A stretch of DNA of 64,000 nucleotides from Flavobacteriales bacterium (GCA_020852835.1 JADZAC010000045.1:1-64000), one strand, 5' to 3'. Counted from the stretch's first letter, positions 16,432 to 26,131 are shown. Numbers and translations: made by a program. The notes: a model not told the origin generated them from the letters alone.

Positions 16432-18012
16432 ATGCAGCGGATCGCCATCCCTTACCGCAATACCGGCAGGTTCTCACCCTTGATCAACGATTACCTCGAC
16501 GGCGCTCCCGGCCTGCGCGGGTTCTACACCTGGGCGCCGGACGCGGAAGGGTTGCAGGCGGCCATGCAGGAGCGGAGGTTCAGCGCGGCCGCGCGCACCG
16601 TGCTTTGCGATGCCTTGGACATGCAGTATGCCGGCATGCCCATGCAAGAGCCCGTACGGGCCAACCTCCAGCGCTTGCGCGGGGCGCGCACCCTTACGAT
16701 CACCACCGGGCACCAGCTCTGCCTGTTCACCGGGCCGCTGTACGTGCCGTTCAAGATCCTCAACGTGGTGCGTTTGGCGCGGGAGCTCTCCACCGTGGAA
16801 CAGCCCGTGGTGCCCGTGTTCTGGATGGCCACCGAAGACCACGACCGGCCGGAGATCGATCATGCCTGGGTCAACGGCACCAAGGTGCAGTGGCCGGGTG
16901 AAACGGCCGGGGCCGTGGGCCGCTTGAAATTGGATGGCATCGGCCCGGTGCTCGATCAAGTGGATGCCCTGTTGGGGCCCGGCACCCATGCCGATGAGCT
17001 GCGGGCGTTGCTGCGCCGATGTTACCGGCCCGAACACGACCTCGCCACGGCCACACGCCTGTTCGTGGATGCGCTCTTCGGCCGCTTCGGCGTGGTGGTG
17101 GTGGACGGCGACGATGCCACGCTCAAGCGCCTATTTGCGCCCATCATGCGCGAGGAACTGCTCAACCAGGTCACTCAACGCACCGTGCACTACGCCGACC
17201 AACAGCTGGCCGCCCATTGGCGCACCCAGGCGCATGCACGCCCGATCAACCTCTTCTACTTGCGGCCCGGCCACCGCAGCCGCATCGAACCCGCCGCTGA
17301 AGGCTTCCGGGTGCTTGAGGGCGGCACCGGTTTCTCAGTGGAGCAAGTGCTTGCCGAATTGGAAGACCGCCCGGACCGCTTCTCGCCGAACGTGCTCATG
17401 CGGCCCCTCTACCAGGAAACCGTCCTGCCCAACATCGCCTACGTGGGCGGGGGCGGCGAACTGGCCTACTGGTTCCAGCTCAAGTGGCTGTTCCAAGCCT
17501 TCCAGGTGCCCATGCCCGTGATGCTGCTGCGCACCTCGGCGGCATTCCTGCAAACCAAGGACATCCGCCGCCTGGCCGGCCTGGGCTTGGAGGCGATGGA
17601 CCTGTTCGCTCCGTTGGAAGAACTGCGGGCCCGCGTGGCGAAGGAAAAGGCCGCGTTTTCCACTTCACTGAACAGGGAACTGCAGGATGCCAAAGCATTC
17701 TATGCCGCCTTGGCCGCGCGGGCCGTGGAAGCAGACCCCACATTGCGCGGCGCGGTGGGCGCGATGGAACAGCGGGCATTGCACCAATTGGAGGCGTTCG
17801 GCAAGAAACTCTTGCGCGCAGCCAAGCGCCAACAAGCTGAACCGTTGGGTCAGCTTGCCCTGTTGCATGAACGGTTCTTTCCTGGAGGTGGCTTGCAGGA
17901 GCGCCGGGAGAACTTCATGCCGTGGTACGCGCGGGAGGGCCCGGCCTTTTTCGATCGCCTGCTGGCAGACCTCGATCCGCTGGACCCCCGGTTCAGCATG
18001 CTGCCGGCGTAG
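16432..18012 (+). CDS. bshC: Bacillithiol biosynthesis cysteine-adding enzyme BshC
   Basis: 526 aa, close to the usual BshC length. It joins cysteine to glucosaminyl-malate in the last step of bacillithiol synthesis. Family features include TITTGHQLCLFTGPLYVPFKI-type core residues (about 92-110; TGHQ and FTGP), VFWMATEDHD (about 133-142), RPLYQE, and YVGGGGELAYWFQLK (about 338-352), followed by a helical C-terminal segment. The reading frame extends upstream, but the ATG at 16432 sits just after the promoter element and starts the conserved part. BshA and BshB are not in the window. It indicates that the organism uses bacillithiol as its low-molecular-weight thiol. Confidence 0.93.
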   Translation: MQRIAIPYRNTGRFSPLINDYLDGAPGLRGFYTWAPDAEGLQAAMQERRFSAAARTVLCDALDMQYAGMPMQEPVRANLQRLRGARTLTITTGHQLCLFTGPLYVPFKILNVVRLARELSTVEQPVVPVFWMATEDHDRPEIDHAWVNGTKVQWPGETAGAVGRLKLDGIGPVLDQVDALLGPGTHADELRALLRRCYRPEHDLATATRLFVDALFGRFGVVVVDGDDATLKRLFAPIMREELLNQVTQRTVHYADQQLAAHWRTQAHARPINLFYLRPGHRSRIEPAAEGFRVLEGGTGFSVEQVLAELEDRPDRFSPNVLMRPLYQETVLPNIAYVGGGGELAYWFQLKWLFQAFQVPMPVMLLRTSAAFLQTKDIRRLAGLGLEAMDLFAPLEELRARVAKEKAAFSTSLNRELQDAKAFYAALAARAVEADPTLRGAVGAMEQRALHQLEAFGKKLLRAAKRQQAEPLGQLALLHERFFPGGGLQERRENFMPWYAREGPAFFDRLLADLDPLDPRFSMLPA

Positions 18013-18126
18013 CGCCCTGGGCGGCCATCCCTCCGGTGCCATCTGCCTTAACGCACCTCGGTCCCGGTGCATCCGTACGCTTCCGCCGATCACGGCCCCG
18101 TAGCAATCCCGTCCAGGGGCAGGCTT

Positions 18127-18519
18127 CTACAGGAACAGCTCCTTCAGCTGCTCCAGGATCCGCCGCTCCTGCTGGCTCTTCCCGCCGAAGGCATCGGCCA
18201 CGGCCTGCGCACTGCGCATCACCATGTGGCGCGTGCTCGGGTCGAACAGCTCGGGCAGCCGGGCGTGCGTGTCCCGGAAGCGCCCGAAGGCCTTGTCGGG
18301 GTCCAGCCCGGCATCGTTGGCATGGTCAAAACCGATCTCGATGTAATAGGCCAGGTCGGTGCCTGCCTCATCCTGCCCGCTCTCAGCGGGCATCCATTGG
18401 CTGCGCACCAGCTTCTTGAGCTTGGCGGATTCCTCCGGCGACACACGGCCGTCGCTGGCGGCAATGCTGTAGAACAAGTGGCCGAGGCCGGTATAAAGCG
18501 CTTCCTTTCGTTCGTTCAT
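18127..18519 (-). CDS. TerB-like helical protein
   Basis: 130 aa from the ATG at 18519 (MNERKEALYTGLGHLFYSI). The opening YSIAASDGRVSPEESAKLKKLV matches the start of TerB-like domains, where an acidic Asp-Gly/Glu motif follows the first helix (ASDGRVSPEE). The rest is predicted all-helical. It has no signal peptide. TerB domains are linked to tellurite or metal stress and membrane-associated sensing, but the role here is unknown. It is a single gene, converging on bshC and divergent from the universal stress protein gene. Confidence 0.65.
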   Translation of the reverse strand: MNERKEALYTGLGHLFYSIAASDGRVSPEESAKLKKLVRSQWMPAESGQDEAGTDLAYYIEIGFDHANDAGLDPDKAFGRFRDTHARLPELFDPSTRHMVMRSAQAVADAFGGKSQQERRILEQLKELFL

Positions 18520-18651
18520 GGCAGGGGGGTATTGGGGTGGTGCGGCCCCGCAGGTCAGCAGTGGCATTCCATTGCGGGGTTTCAGGCAAGTTGGTCATTC
18601 ATTTCGGGCCGGAGGGTGACAATTGTTGCCTCGGCTCCGGCTGGTGAGGCC

Positions 18652-18659
18652 TATTTTTC
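18652..18659 (+). promoter_or_regulatory. -7 element TATTTTTC before the universal stress gene
   Basis: Seven of eight matches to TAnnTTTG, 17 bases before the ATG at 18677. Confidence 0.4.
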
Positions 18660-18676
18660 GCAACAGCAGCAAACCC

Positions 18677-19468
18677 ATGAAGCACATCCTCCTTCCCACA
18701 GATTTCAGCGACGCCTCGTTCAATGCCGCACGGTTCGCCTTGGAACTGCACGGCACAAAGGACGTGGAGTACACCTTCCTCAACGTCTACCTCAAGCTGG
18801 CCTACCGCAATGCGCTGGTGCCCGGAGGGCACGATACGGAGCGCGCCTCGCGCCTTGGCTTGCGCCGCATGGACCGCCGCTTCCGCAAATTGGCCGGCAC
18901 GGTGCGCGTGTCCCTGCGCTCCAGCTTCAGCCCCCTGGCCGATGCCATCAACGAGGTGCATGCCGCCAAGGCGGTGGACCTGGTGGTGATGGGCACCCAG
19001 GGCGAGGGCAACTACGGGCTGGTAGGCCGCAACACGGCGGCGGCCGTCACCGCAGCGGCGCTGCCGGTGATCGCGGTTCCCGCCCAATGGCAGCCTGCCA
19101 AGCTGGACCGCATCCTCTTTGCCGACGATGGCGAAGCGGACACGGCAGAAAGCCTGCAACCCATGATCTGGACCGCCAAGCACGCCCGTGCCCGCATCAC
19201 CGTGCTGCACGTGGGCCCCGCCGGTGCGGTTTCCACCGCGCAGGCCCGCCGCTTCAGCGGGCTCCTGGGCAACATCCAGCACACCTATGCCGCAGTGGAA
19301 GGGGGCGCGGTGGAGCGCACCGTGGAACGCATGGTGGCCGAAGAAGGCATCGACCTGGTGGCCGTGGTGCGCCGCAAGCGCAGCTTCTGGCACCGCCTCT
19401 TCCAAGGCAGTACCTCCAAGCGCATGGCATTGCACACCACCGTGCCGCTGCTGGTGCTGCGCGGCTGA
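18677..19468 (+). CDS. Universal stress protein, tandem Usp domains
   Basis: 263 aa. The first domain begins KHILLPTDFSDASFNAARFAL and contains the nucleotide-binding pattern VVMGTQGEGNYGLVGRNTAAAV (about 97-118), near the canonical G-2x-G-9x-G-S/T motif. The second, more diverged domain starts at KLDRILFADDGE (about 140) and ends VPLLVLRG. Two-domain UspA proteins of this size are common in Bacteroidota. It probably binds ATP or another nucleotide under stress; a specific role is not evident. It converges on the T9SS gene that ends at 19484. Confidence 0.88.
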   Translation: MKHILLPTDFSDASFNAARFALELHGTKDVEYTFLNVYLKLAYRNALVPGGHDTERASRLGLRRMDRRFRKLAGTVRVSLRSSFSPLADAINEVHAAKAVDLVVMGTQGEGNYGLVGRNTAAAVTAAALPVIAVPAQWQPAKLDRILFADDGEADTAESLQPMIWTAKHARARITVLHVGPAGAVSTAQARRFSGLLGNIQHTYAAVEGGAVERTVERMVAEEGIDLVAVVRRKRSFWHRLFQGSTSKRMALHTTVPLLVLRG

Positions 19469-19483
19469 TCGGCTATCCCCGGT

Positions 19484-22400
19484 TCAGTAGGCGAATCGCG
19501 TGCTTTCGGTCCGTACCGCGTCGCTGATGCGCAGCACGTACACGCCGTGGCCCAAGCGCTGCGTAGGCACCGGAGCCAGCCCTTCCGCGGTGATGGTGCT
19601 GCTGGCCACCAAGCGTCCCGTGAGGTCGATCACTTCCAAGGTGCTGCCCGTGCCGAAGTCGTGCAGCACATACGTGCCTTCATGGCCTTGCAGCACGGTG
19701 ATCGGCTGGCGGTCGCGGCCCTGGAAGAACACCGGCACCGCGTTGCTCACGGTGGAGGCCCCGTTGAGGTCGGTTTGCCGCAGGCGGTAGTAGCTCAGCC
19801 CGTTGAGCGGCGCCGGGTCGCGGTCGGCGTAGTGAAGCACCTGCTGGCTGTTGCCCGCGCCCGGCACGTGCAGCAGCTCTTCGAAGTGCACGGCATCTTG
19901 GCTGCGTTCCACGGTGAACAGGGCGTTGTCCTGTTCCGAGGCCGTGATCCAGCGCAGCTCCACCAGGCGCTCGCCGGGGGTGGCCGTGAAGGACAGCAGT
20001 TCGATGGGCAACGGATTGTTCTGGGTAACGGAGGCCAGCGTCCACGGGCTGAAGGCTGTTTCCACGTTGGCCGTGGCCACCGTTCCGCTGGTGGCATTGC
20101 CGGTGATGTCGCTGTTGCCGCGATCGTCCCAGTTGCTGCCGTTCCAGCGCGCCACGCGCAGCTCAGGCAAGGTGGCCAAGGAGGTCACCCCGCAGCTTTC
20201 GGGCGTATCCCACGAGAGCACCACCAAGGCATTGGGCGAGGCCACCGTGCGTTCAATGGTCCAGTACTCGCAATGGCTGATGTGGTGCAGCGGGGTGGGC
20301 TGCACCAACGGGCCGATCGCCGTGTAAGGGTCCGCATCGAAATACTCCGCTTTGAAGGCCACGCCCGCACCGCCGGTGATGAATTGCAGTTCCGCCGGGC
20401 GGAAGCTGCCGTTCTTGCCGATGGGGAACACAAAATCGGCGTCGCCGTACTTCTGCACCGGTCCGTGCACAAAGCTGGCATCGTTGGTGCTGGTGTGGAC
20501 GGCTGCGGCCTGCAAGGTGACCAAGGCGCCCGGCAACGTGTCGTACACGATGCCCTGGGTGAGGTCCAGCACATTGCGGATGGTGATCGGGGCCGTGACC
20601 TCCACCGCGCCACCGGGCTTGTTCACCTGCAGGTCGTAGAAGTATTCCTGTGCATTGCCGTGCACAATGGACTGGTTGCCGCTGCCGTCCAGCACCACCG
20701 AGGTGTAGTTGTCGCTGAAGTGGCTCTCGACCTCCTGGTTGATGAAGTCGCCGCCCAGCTGCAAGGTGCCGCTGGTGCCGGCACCGTTGGCCATGTTAAG
20801 CATGCCTCCGGGGCCGATGGTGAGGTTCCCGCTGATATCGAGCAGGCTGCCGCTGTAGTTGGCGCGCAGGTTGGCGTCGAAATTCCCCAGGACCGCACCG
20901 GCGATCTCCACCGAGCCCGCGGTCAAGGTGGCGTCGGTCATCACTTGCACGGTAAGGCTTGCGGCATTGGTGTTGTCCAAGCGGTACAACCCGCCCACGT
21001 TCAGCGTGCTGTTGTCGCGCACGTTCAGGGCGCGGGGCGCGGTGGAACTGAACTGGTGCAGCACCGAGGCGCATACCGCCGTGCCGCCCGGATTGATGCC
21101 CGGGCTCAGGCCCACATCGCAGGCTTGCAGGGCGCTGCTGTTGATCACCACGGGGGTGGTGGCGTCGGGTACCCGGGCATCATCCCAGTTCTTGCACTCG
21201 AACCAGTCGGTGCTGGTGCCGCCGCGCCACAAGCCGGGCGTCATGGCACCGGCGGTGATGGGCAGAATGGGGGCACTGAGCCAATTCTGGCCGTTGGCGT
21301 AGTACTGCGTGCAACTGGGGTAACTGGACCAGTTCGCCGTGTTGTCGATGCGGATGATCCAGTCGCGCTGGGTGGCCGCAGTGATCGGGCCGGTGTACTT
21401 GCTGAAGTCGGTGGCGGAGGTGGGGGCCATGCTGAAGCACTCCACGCCCGGGGGCAGGTTGCTGCGCTGGTTGGCGTTCGTGGTGCAATGCGCCGTCCAA
21501 GGCGGGCTGGGGTTGGTGCTGAACGCGTAGAGCACCGTGCCGGTGTAGGTGGCGTTGCTACTTCCTGAAGTGCCCGGATTCCACGTGCCGCCTTGCATGA
21601 AGAAGAGCTGCTCACCCCCGGCATTGAACGCCATGCTGGTACCGCCGATGCCGATGTTGGTGCAGGTCCATCCGGCGTCAGGGGCCACGGATGCAACATT
21701 GGTGGGCCCCGGTGCGGCTTTGATCCGGAAGGTGATCACCTGTCCGGCGGGGATCGCGGGCCCGGTGCGGGTCATCAGCAAGGTGCCTTCCTGGTTGCCC
21801 CATTGGCCCGCGATGCAGCGTTCATACCCGTTGTCCGTCAGGATGAGCTCGGTGCCGAAGGTGATCTCCTTGAAGCAGAAGAAGCTCACATAGTCATAGT
21901 TCTCCGGATCACCGCCGTCGCACGCATTGTCGTTGGCATTCACGCCTACTACCACCAGGTCACCCGGCACCAACGCAGTGGGCGGCGAATCATTGTCGCC
22001 GATCATCAAGGTGGCGGCGTTGTTGCTGCCGATGAGCAGGCCGCCGGTGGTGCCGGTGATGGTGAAGGTGATGGTTTCGGTGGATTCCAGCAGCGCATCA
22101 TCGATCACGGTGGCTTGGAAGCTCACGGTGGGAGCGTTGACGCCCACCGGTATGGTGAAGGTGCCGCCGCCGCCGGCGGGGTTCGTGGTGTAATCGCTGC
22201 CGTATACCGCGCCGGGTCCGTTGGCCACCGTGATGGTCACGCTGCCCGAGGGGTGTGTGGTGGGCAACAGGCCCAGCGTGACCGTTTGTACGCCGGCATT
22301 TTCCAGCACGGAAATGCTGGTGGTGCTGAAGCTGATGGTGGGGGTGTTGTCGTCGTTGGTGATGGTGAACACATGGCTCGACGCTCCCCCTATGCTGATA

Positions 22401-23332
22401 CCTCCGGTGGTGCCGGAGATGGAGAGGTTCACCGTTTCATTGGGCTCGGTGAACCCTTCATCCACCAAGTTGAGGTCAAAGCTGGCCGTGGTGGCGCCGG
22501 AGGCCACGTTCACCGTGAACACCCCGGCCACGGCCGCGGGGCTGCTGGTATAGTCCGTGCCGTAAGTGGCGGTGCCGGTGCCGCCGATCACAAAGGAAAT
22601 GGTGCCCGCAGCCACGGTGGCTGGGTTGATCGTCAGGTTTACCGTGTTGGTGCCGGTGTTTTCCATGGCTGAACCCGCGGCGGCATTAAAATTCACCGTG
22701 GGGCCGCAGGTCATGGTGTGGCTGCCCAAGTGGCTGACATCATTTTGGGCATATTGGGTCCATTCAGAAGACAGTGTTGGAAACGGACAGCCTGTATTTC
22801 CAGGATCCGTTGTTACCCCGGCGCAAATGTTCGCATTGCGTACCAAGGTTTGGTCCTCGGTACCAGTGGAACCAGAGGTCCATTCGTTTCCCGGATCGCA
22901 GCCGATATTGCCGAAAATGTCCACGGCAAGGCCCGTGGACACTTTCCACAGCACCATCGCATCGTCACCATTGAATGCAACTGCTGTCGCATTGGTTGCT
23001 GCACCTCCATAGATGGTCGCCGAGGAATTCTTGTACACGATCGTGGCGCCATTGGCCAGCATGCCGCTCAAGGCATTTGTGGTGGTGGGGGTGGTGTTCC
23101 CGTTGGAATAATTCCTGATCTCGTAGTCGCTCAGGTCAATGGCCGCACCGGTCCCGTTGTACAATTCAAGGTACTTATTGTTGCTGCTGCCCTCCACGTA
23201 CTCCGAGATGATCAGGTCGGTGGGCTGGGCCAATAAAAGGGAAGCCAAGCAGCCCGTAGCGGCAAGCACCACACTGCGCAGGGGCCGGAGGCGTTGGAAG
23301 GTTACCCGGGGGGGAAGGCCGATATGGAGCAT
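19484..23332 (-). CDS. T9SS cargo: lamin-tail and Calx-beta domain protein
   Basis: 1282 aa from the ATG at 23332, which gives a signal peptide ending LLLAQ. Order: lamin-tail domain (about 37-210; ISEYVEGSSNNKYLELYNGTG, FNGDDAMVLW), two Calx-beta-like repeats (about 215-445; VNLSISGTTGGI, ITNDD), a domain starting GDLVVVGVNANDN, then an autotransporter-like beta stretch (about 780-1000). A Fn3-like pre-sorting module follows (WITASEQDNALFTVERS, YYRLRQTDLNG), and the C-terminus is a type A sorting domain (VIDLTGRLV, GVYVLRI). It should be exported by Sec, then by T9SS, and attached to the surface. Its function is unknown; the domains are adhesive or structural. The pre-sorting module is shared with the two genes at 23687-25978. 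Confidence 0.85.
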   Translation of the reverse strand: MLHIGLPPRVTFQRLRPLRSVVLAATGCLASLLLAQPTDLIISEYVEGSSNNKYLELYNGTGAAIDLSDYEIRNYSNGNTTPTTTNALSGMLANGATIVYKNSSATIYGGAATNATAVAFNGDDAMVLWKVSTGLAVDIFGNIGCDPGNEWTSGSTGTEDQTLVRNANICAGVTTDPGNTGCPFPTLSSEWTQYAQNDVSHLGSHTMTCGPTVNFNAAAGSAMENTGTNTVNLTINPATVAAGTISFVIGGTGTATYGTDYTSSPAAVAGVFTVNVASGATTASFDLNLVDEGFTEPNETVNLSISGTTGGISIGGASSHVFTITNDDNTPTISFSTTSISVLENAGVQTVTLGLLPTTHPSGSVTITVANGPGAVYGSDYTTNPAGGGGTFTIPVGVNAPTVSFQATVIDDALLESTETITFTITGTTGGLLIGSNNAATLMIGDNDSPPTALVPGDLVVVGVNANDNACDGGDPENYDYVSFFCFKEITFGTELILTDNGYERCIAGQWGNQEGTLLMTRTGPAIPAGQVITFRIKAAPGPTNVASVAPDAGWTCTNIGIGGTSMAFNAGGEQLFFMQGGTWNPGTSGSSNATYTGTVLYAFSTNPSPPWTAHCTTNANQRSNLPPGVECFSMAPTSATDFSKYTGPITAATQRDWIIRIDNTANWSSYPSCTQYYANGQNWLSAPILPITAGAMTPGLWRGGTSTDWFECKNWDDARVPDATTPVVINSSALQACDVGLSPGINPGGTAVCASVLHQFSSTAPRALNVRDNSTLNVGGLYRLDNTNAASLTVQVMTDATLTAGSVEIAGAVLGNFDANLRANYSGSLLDISGNLTIGPGGMLNMANGAGTSGTLQLGGDFINQEVESHFSDNYTSVVLDGSGNQSIVHGNAQEYFYDLQVNKPGGAVEVTAPITIRNVLDLTQGIVYDTLPGALVTLQAAAVHTSTNDASFVHGPVQKYGDADFVFPIGKNGSFRPAELQFITGGAGVAFKAEYFDADPYTAIGPLVQPTPLHHISHCEYWTIERTVASPNALVVLSWDTPESCGVTSLATLPELRVARWNGSNWDDRGNSDITGNATSGTVATANVETAFSPWTLASVTQNNPLPIELLSFTATPGERLVELRWITASEQDNALFTVERSQDAVHFEELLHVPGAGNSQQVLHYADRDPAPLNGLSYYRLRQTDLNGASTVSNAVPVFFQGRDRQPITVLQGHEGTYVLHDFGTGSTLEVIDLTGRLVASSTITAEGLAPVPTQRLGHGVYVLRISDAVRTESTRFAY

Positions 23333-23352
23333 AAATAGCGGCTTGGGGTTTG

Positions 23353-23360
23353 CAAATATC
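23353..23360 (-). promoter_or_regulatory. -7 element GATATTTG before the 1282-aa T9SS gene
   Basis: Seven of eight matches to TAnnTTTG on the minus strand, 20 bases before the ATG at 23332. Confidence 0.45.
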
Positions 23361-23610
23361 GGGAGATCCGGGGCGCCCCATGTAAAGAAATACACGCCTG
23401 TTGGTTAAAACCGATCTGGTTTGTGGACAACTGGCGGGGTTTTACGCAATGGCGCGGCCTGCAGCACGTAAAAGTCGGCCGTGGGCGAGGGGGGCGACAG
23501 GCGATCGGTGCCAAGCACCATGCGCTGCGGGCCAGTGACCGGTTCGTAGTTCGCAGGAATTCGTGCGGAGCGCCGTTGGCAGCGATGATCAACAACCGAC
23601 AACGGCTCTC

Positions 23611-23675
23611 TACGCACTACGCACTACGCACTGCGCACTACTACGCACTACGCACTACTACGCACTACGCACTAC
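23611..23675. repeat. Heptamer repeat tract TACGCAC, copy 1
   Basis: About nine imperfect TACGCAC units, some separated by an extra TAC or changed to TGCGCAC. The tract lies just after the stop codon (23687) of the first duplicated T9SS gene. Confidence 0.85.
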
Positions 23676-23686
23676 GATCATCCCCC

Positions 23687-24673
23687 TCACAGCCTCAACA
23701 ACCGGCACTGGCGCCGAGCGCCGGTGTGCGGATCGATCAGCGCCAGCAGGTAGGTGCCCGGGGCCAGGTCCGGCAGGGTTGCACTGGTGGCCGTTACTGG
23801 TGTGGCATGGAGCAGGGCGCCGGTTGTGGAGCGTACCTCCAAACGCTGGCCCAAGCTGTTCACGGGCAGTTCCAAGGCGCCGCCGGCCCAAGGGTTGGGG
23901 TGCACGGCAAAAGTGCCCGTTCGCCGGTGCTCCACCACCACCATATCCGAAACAGTGGTGGTGCCGTTGAGGTCCGTTTGCCGCAGTCGGTAGTAGGAAA
24001 GGCCGGGCAAAGGAGCGGCATCGGTGGCGGAATAATGCAACATGGATGAGCTGTTGCCTGCGCCCGGCAGTTGCAGCACGGCCTCGAACGTTTCGGCATC
24101 GGCCGAGCGCTCCACGGTAAAGAAGGCATTGTCCTTTTCGCTGGCCGTGGCCCATTCCAGTTGTACGGTGCCAGCCTGGGGCGTGGCGCTGAATTCCACC
24201 AGGGTGATGGGCAGGGGCGTGGGCGGCACGAATACAAATTGGCTGGGAATGCCCGGCCCGGCGATCTCCACGAGCACGTTGTTGCACGCCAGGGAGGCCA
24301 CGCTGGCCGTGGCACAATCGGATACCCCGCGCCAAGCGTTGCTGGAGAGCACCGTGCCGCTGGAAGCATTGTTGGGCAGGTTGAAGTAGATCAGGTTCCA
24401 GCCGCAGCCCACATAACCTTGCATGGTGGACAGGCTGGCCGGGGCGCCCGCCCCGCTGATGGTCACGGTGTAGGTGATCTGCACCCGGTAGTTGTAACCC
24501 CAAGAGCAGCTCATGGAGCCGGGCACAATGGCGGTGGGCGTGGCGTTGATGGTCACATCGTAACCGTTGGTGGAATGTACGGTTACCTGGGCGTTGGCCT
24601 TGGGGGCCAGGGAGAAAAGCAAGATCAAGAGCGGTGCAAGGACGGAAGCGGGCGGACGGGTCGGCTTCGGCAT
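23687..24673 (-). CDS. Small T9SS cargo protein, duplicate A
   Basis: 328 aa. Signal peptide (about 1-28, ending KANAQ), then a unique beta domain (about 29-150) with several cysteines (SMSCSW, YVGCGWN, SDCATA, SLACNN). A Fn3-like pre-sorting module (about 155-245; WATASEKDNAFFTVERSAD) precedes a type A sorting domain (FAVHPNPW, QRLEVRSTTGALL, GTYLLALI). The neighbour at 24995-25978 is a paralogue: the C-terminal two thirds are almost identical while the N-terminal domain has diverged clearly. It is presumably displayed on or released from the cell surface. No enzymatic motif was seen. Confidence 0.8.
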   Translation of the reverse strand: MPKPTRPPASVLAPLLILLFSLAPKANAQVTVHSTNGYDVTINATPTAIVPGSMSCSWGYNYRVQITYTVTISGAGAPASLSTMQGYVGCGWNLIYFNLPNNASSGTVLSSNAWRGVSDCATASVASLACNNVLVEIAGPGIPSQFVFVPPTPLPITLVEFSATPQAGTVQLEWATASEKDNAFFTVERSADAETFEAVLQLPGAGNSSSMLHYSATDAAPLPGLSYYRLRQTDLNGTTTVSDMVVVEHRRTGTFAVHPNPWAGGALELPVNSLGQRLEVRSTTGALLHATPVTATSATLPDLAPGTYLLALIDPHTGARRQCRLLRL

Positions 24674-24994
24674 GAAGATGGGCTTGGTGGAGGAGCGGCT
24701 TCAACGCAGCGCCTGGGCCAAGGGTTACGGGGCCGGATGCAAGAGCATGGCCAATGGAGGAAAGTTGTTCGTTTGCGGCGCGTGGTCCGCGGGAACGGCA
24801 AGCAGGGGAAGGGCTGAAGGCAACCGGCCCCAAACATCAAGCGCCTGGGCCAATGGCCGGTTTGTAGCTCGCAGGAATACGGGCGCGGCGTCGTTGGCAG
24901 CGATGATCAACAACCGACAACGGCTCTCTACGCACTACGCACTACGCACTGCGCACTACTACGCACTACGCACTACGCACTACGATCATCCGCC
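24674..24994. other. Intergenic region between the two duplicated genes
   Basis: A 321-base gap. Its right part repeats the segment seen left of copy 1, including the GTTGGCAGCGATGATCAAC stretch and the heptamer tract. The left part is unique, and no ORF in it is credible. Confidence 0.6.
24929..24983. repeat. Heptamer repeat tract TACGCAC, copy 2
   Basis: About seven to eight TACGCAC-type units, shorter than copy 1 by roughly one and a half units, again directly after the stop codon of the adjacent T9SS gene. Confidence 0.85.
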
Positions 24995-25978
24995 TCACAG
25001 CCTCAACAACCGGCACTGGCGCCGAGCGCCGGTGTGCGGGTCGATCAGCACAAGCTGGTAGGCGCCCGGGTCCAGTTCCGGCAGGGTTGCACTGGTGGCC
25101 GTTACCGGTGCGGCATGGCGCAGGGCGCCCGCAGCGGAGCGCACCTCCAAGCGTTGGCCCACGCTGTTCCTGGGCAGCTCCAAGGCCCCGCCAAACCATG
25201 GGTTGGGGTGCACGGCAAAGGTGCCAGACGCCCGGTGCTCCACCACTGCCATGTCCGATACAGTGGTGGTGCCGTTGAGGTCCGTTTGCCTTAGGCGGTA
25301 GTAGGAGAGGCCGGGCAGGGGATCCCTATCGATGGCCGAATAGTGCAGTATGGCCGAGCTGTTGCCTGCGCCGGGCAGTTGCAGCACGGCCTCAAACGTT
25401 TCGGCATCGGCCGAGCGCTCCACGGTAAAGAAGGCATTGTCCTTTTCAGAGGCCGTGGCCCACTCCAAGAGCACGGTGCCGGCGTTGGCCGTGGCGCCGA
25501 ACTCCACCAAGGTGATGGGCAGAGGGGAGAAGGGCACCTGCACGGTGCGCATGGTGATGCCCGGGCCTTCGATGTCCACGAACACCTTGTCGCAGCCCAA
25601 CGAGCCCACCGTGGCCGTGGTACAATCGGACGCATCGCGCCAGGCGCCCACGGAGTTCACCTTGCCACCGGACGGGGTGTTGGGCAGGTCGAAGGTGGGA
25701 GATGCCGGACTACAGCCCACGCTGCCTTGCAAGGTGTACATGCTGGCCGGAGCGCCGGGCCCGGTAAAGGTGACCTCGTAGGTGAGCTCCACCTGGAAGC
25801 TGTAACCGTAAGGGCAATTCATGCTGCCCGGCAGGATGCCCGTGGGGGTGGTGCTGATGTGCACGTCATACCCGTCGGTGGAATGCACCGTTACTTGTGC
25901 ACGGGCAGTGCTGCCCGGCGTCGCCACCAGCAACAGCACGGCAAGGAGGGTTGCTGGCAAAGGTGTCTGTTCAAGCAT
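24995..25978 (-). CDS. Small T9SS cargo protein, duplicate B
   Basis: 327 aa. Same plan as duplicate A: signal peptide (ending TARAQ), cysteine-bearing beta domain starting VTVHSTDGYDV, pre-sorting module with EWATASEKDNAFFTVERS, and type A sorting domain. Shared N-terminal landmarks (QVTVHST, GYDV, PGSM, GAGAPAS or GPGAPAS, SDC) show that the whole gene was duplicated, with faster change in the N-terminal domain. It reads in the same direction as duplicate A, from a start just left of the M1 peptidase gene. Function unknown. Confidence 0.8.
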   Translation of the reverse strand: MLEQTPLPATLLAVLLLVATPGSTARAQVTVHSTDGYDVHISTTPTGILPGSMNCPYGYSFQVELTYEVTFTGPGAPASMYTLQGSVGCSPASPTFDLPNTPSGGKVNSVGAWRDASDCTTATVGSLGCDKVFVDIEGPGITMRTVQVPFSPLPITLVEFGATANAGTVLLEWATASEKDNAFFTVERSADAETFEAVLQLPGAGNSSAILHYSAIDRDPLPGLSYYRLRQTDLNGTTTVSDMAVVEHRASGTFAVHPNPWFGGALELPRNSVGQRLEVRSAAGALRHAAPVTATSATLPELDPGAYQLVLIDPHTGARRQCRLLRL

Positions 25979-26131
25979 AGGTGCGCCGCGCTAAGGGACG
26001 TGTGGATCGTACGTGCATGCCCCATGAAGGGTTACGCAATAGCTGACAGCCGGTTGCCGCCCCGCAGCTTTTGCAATGGACAACAACCAGGTACGATCGC
26101 CGCCCCTAAGCCCCGGATCAAGCCGCAGCCC

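Larger units (their letters stand above)
23333..23686. other. Intergenic region with heptamer tract and promoter
   Basis: A 354-base gap between two minus-strand T9SS genes. It holds the -7 element of the downstream gene (23353-23360), the tract at 23611-23675, and the left end of a duplicated segment that recurs about 1317 bases to the right. No ORF is credible. Confidence 0.6.

Noticed and set aside
19547-21568. 673-codon plus-strand frame
   Set aside because: Antisense to the 1282-aa T9SS gene; composition typical of reversed GC-rich coding sequence.
23611-24983. CRISPR-like reading of the TACGCAC tracts
   Set aside because: Units are 7 bases, contiguous and without unique spacers; no cas gene.
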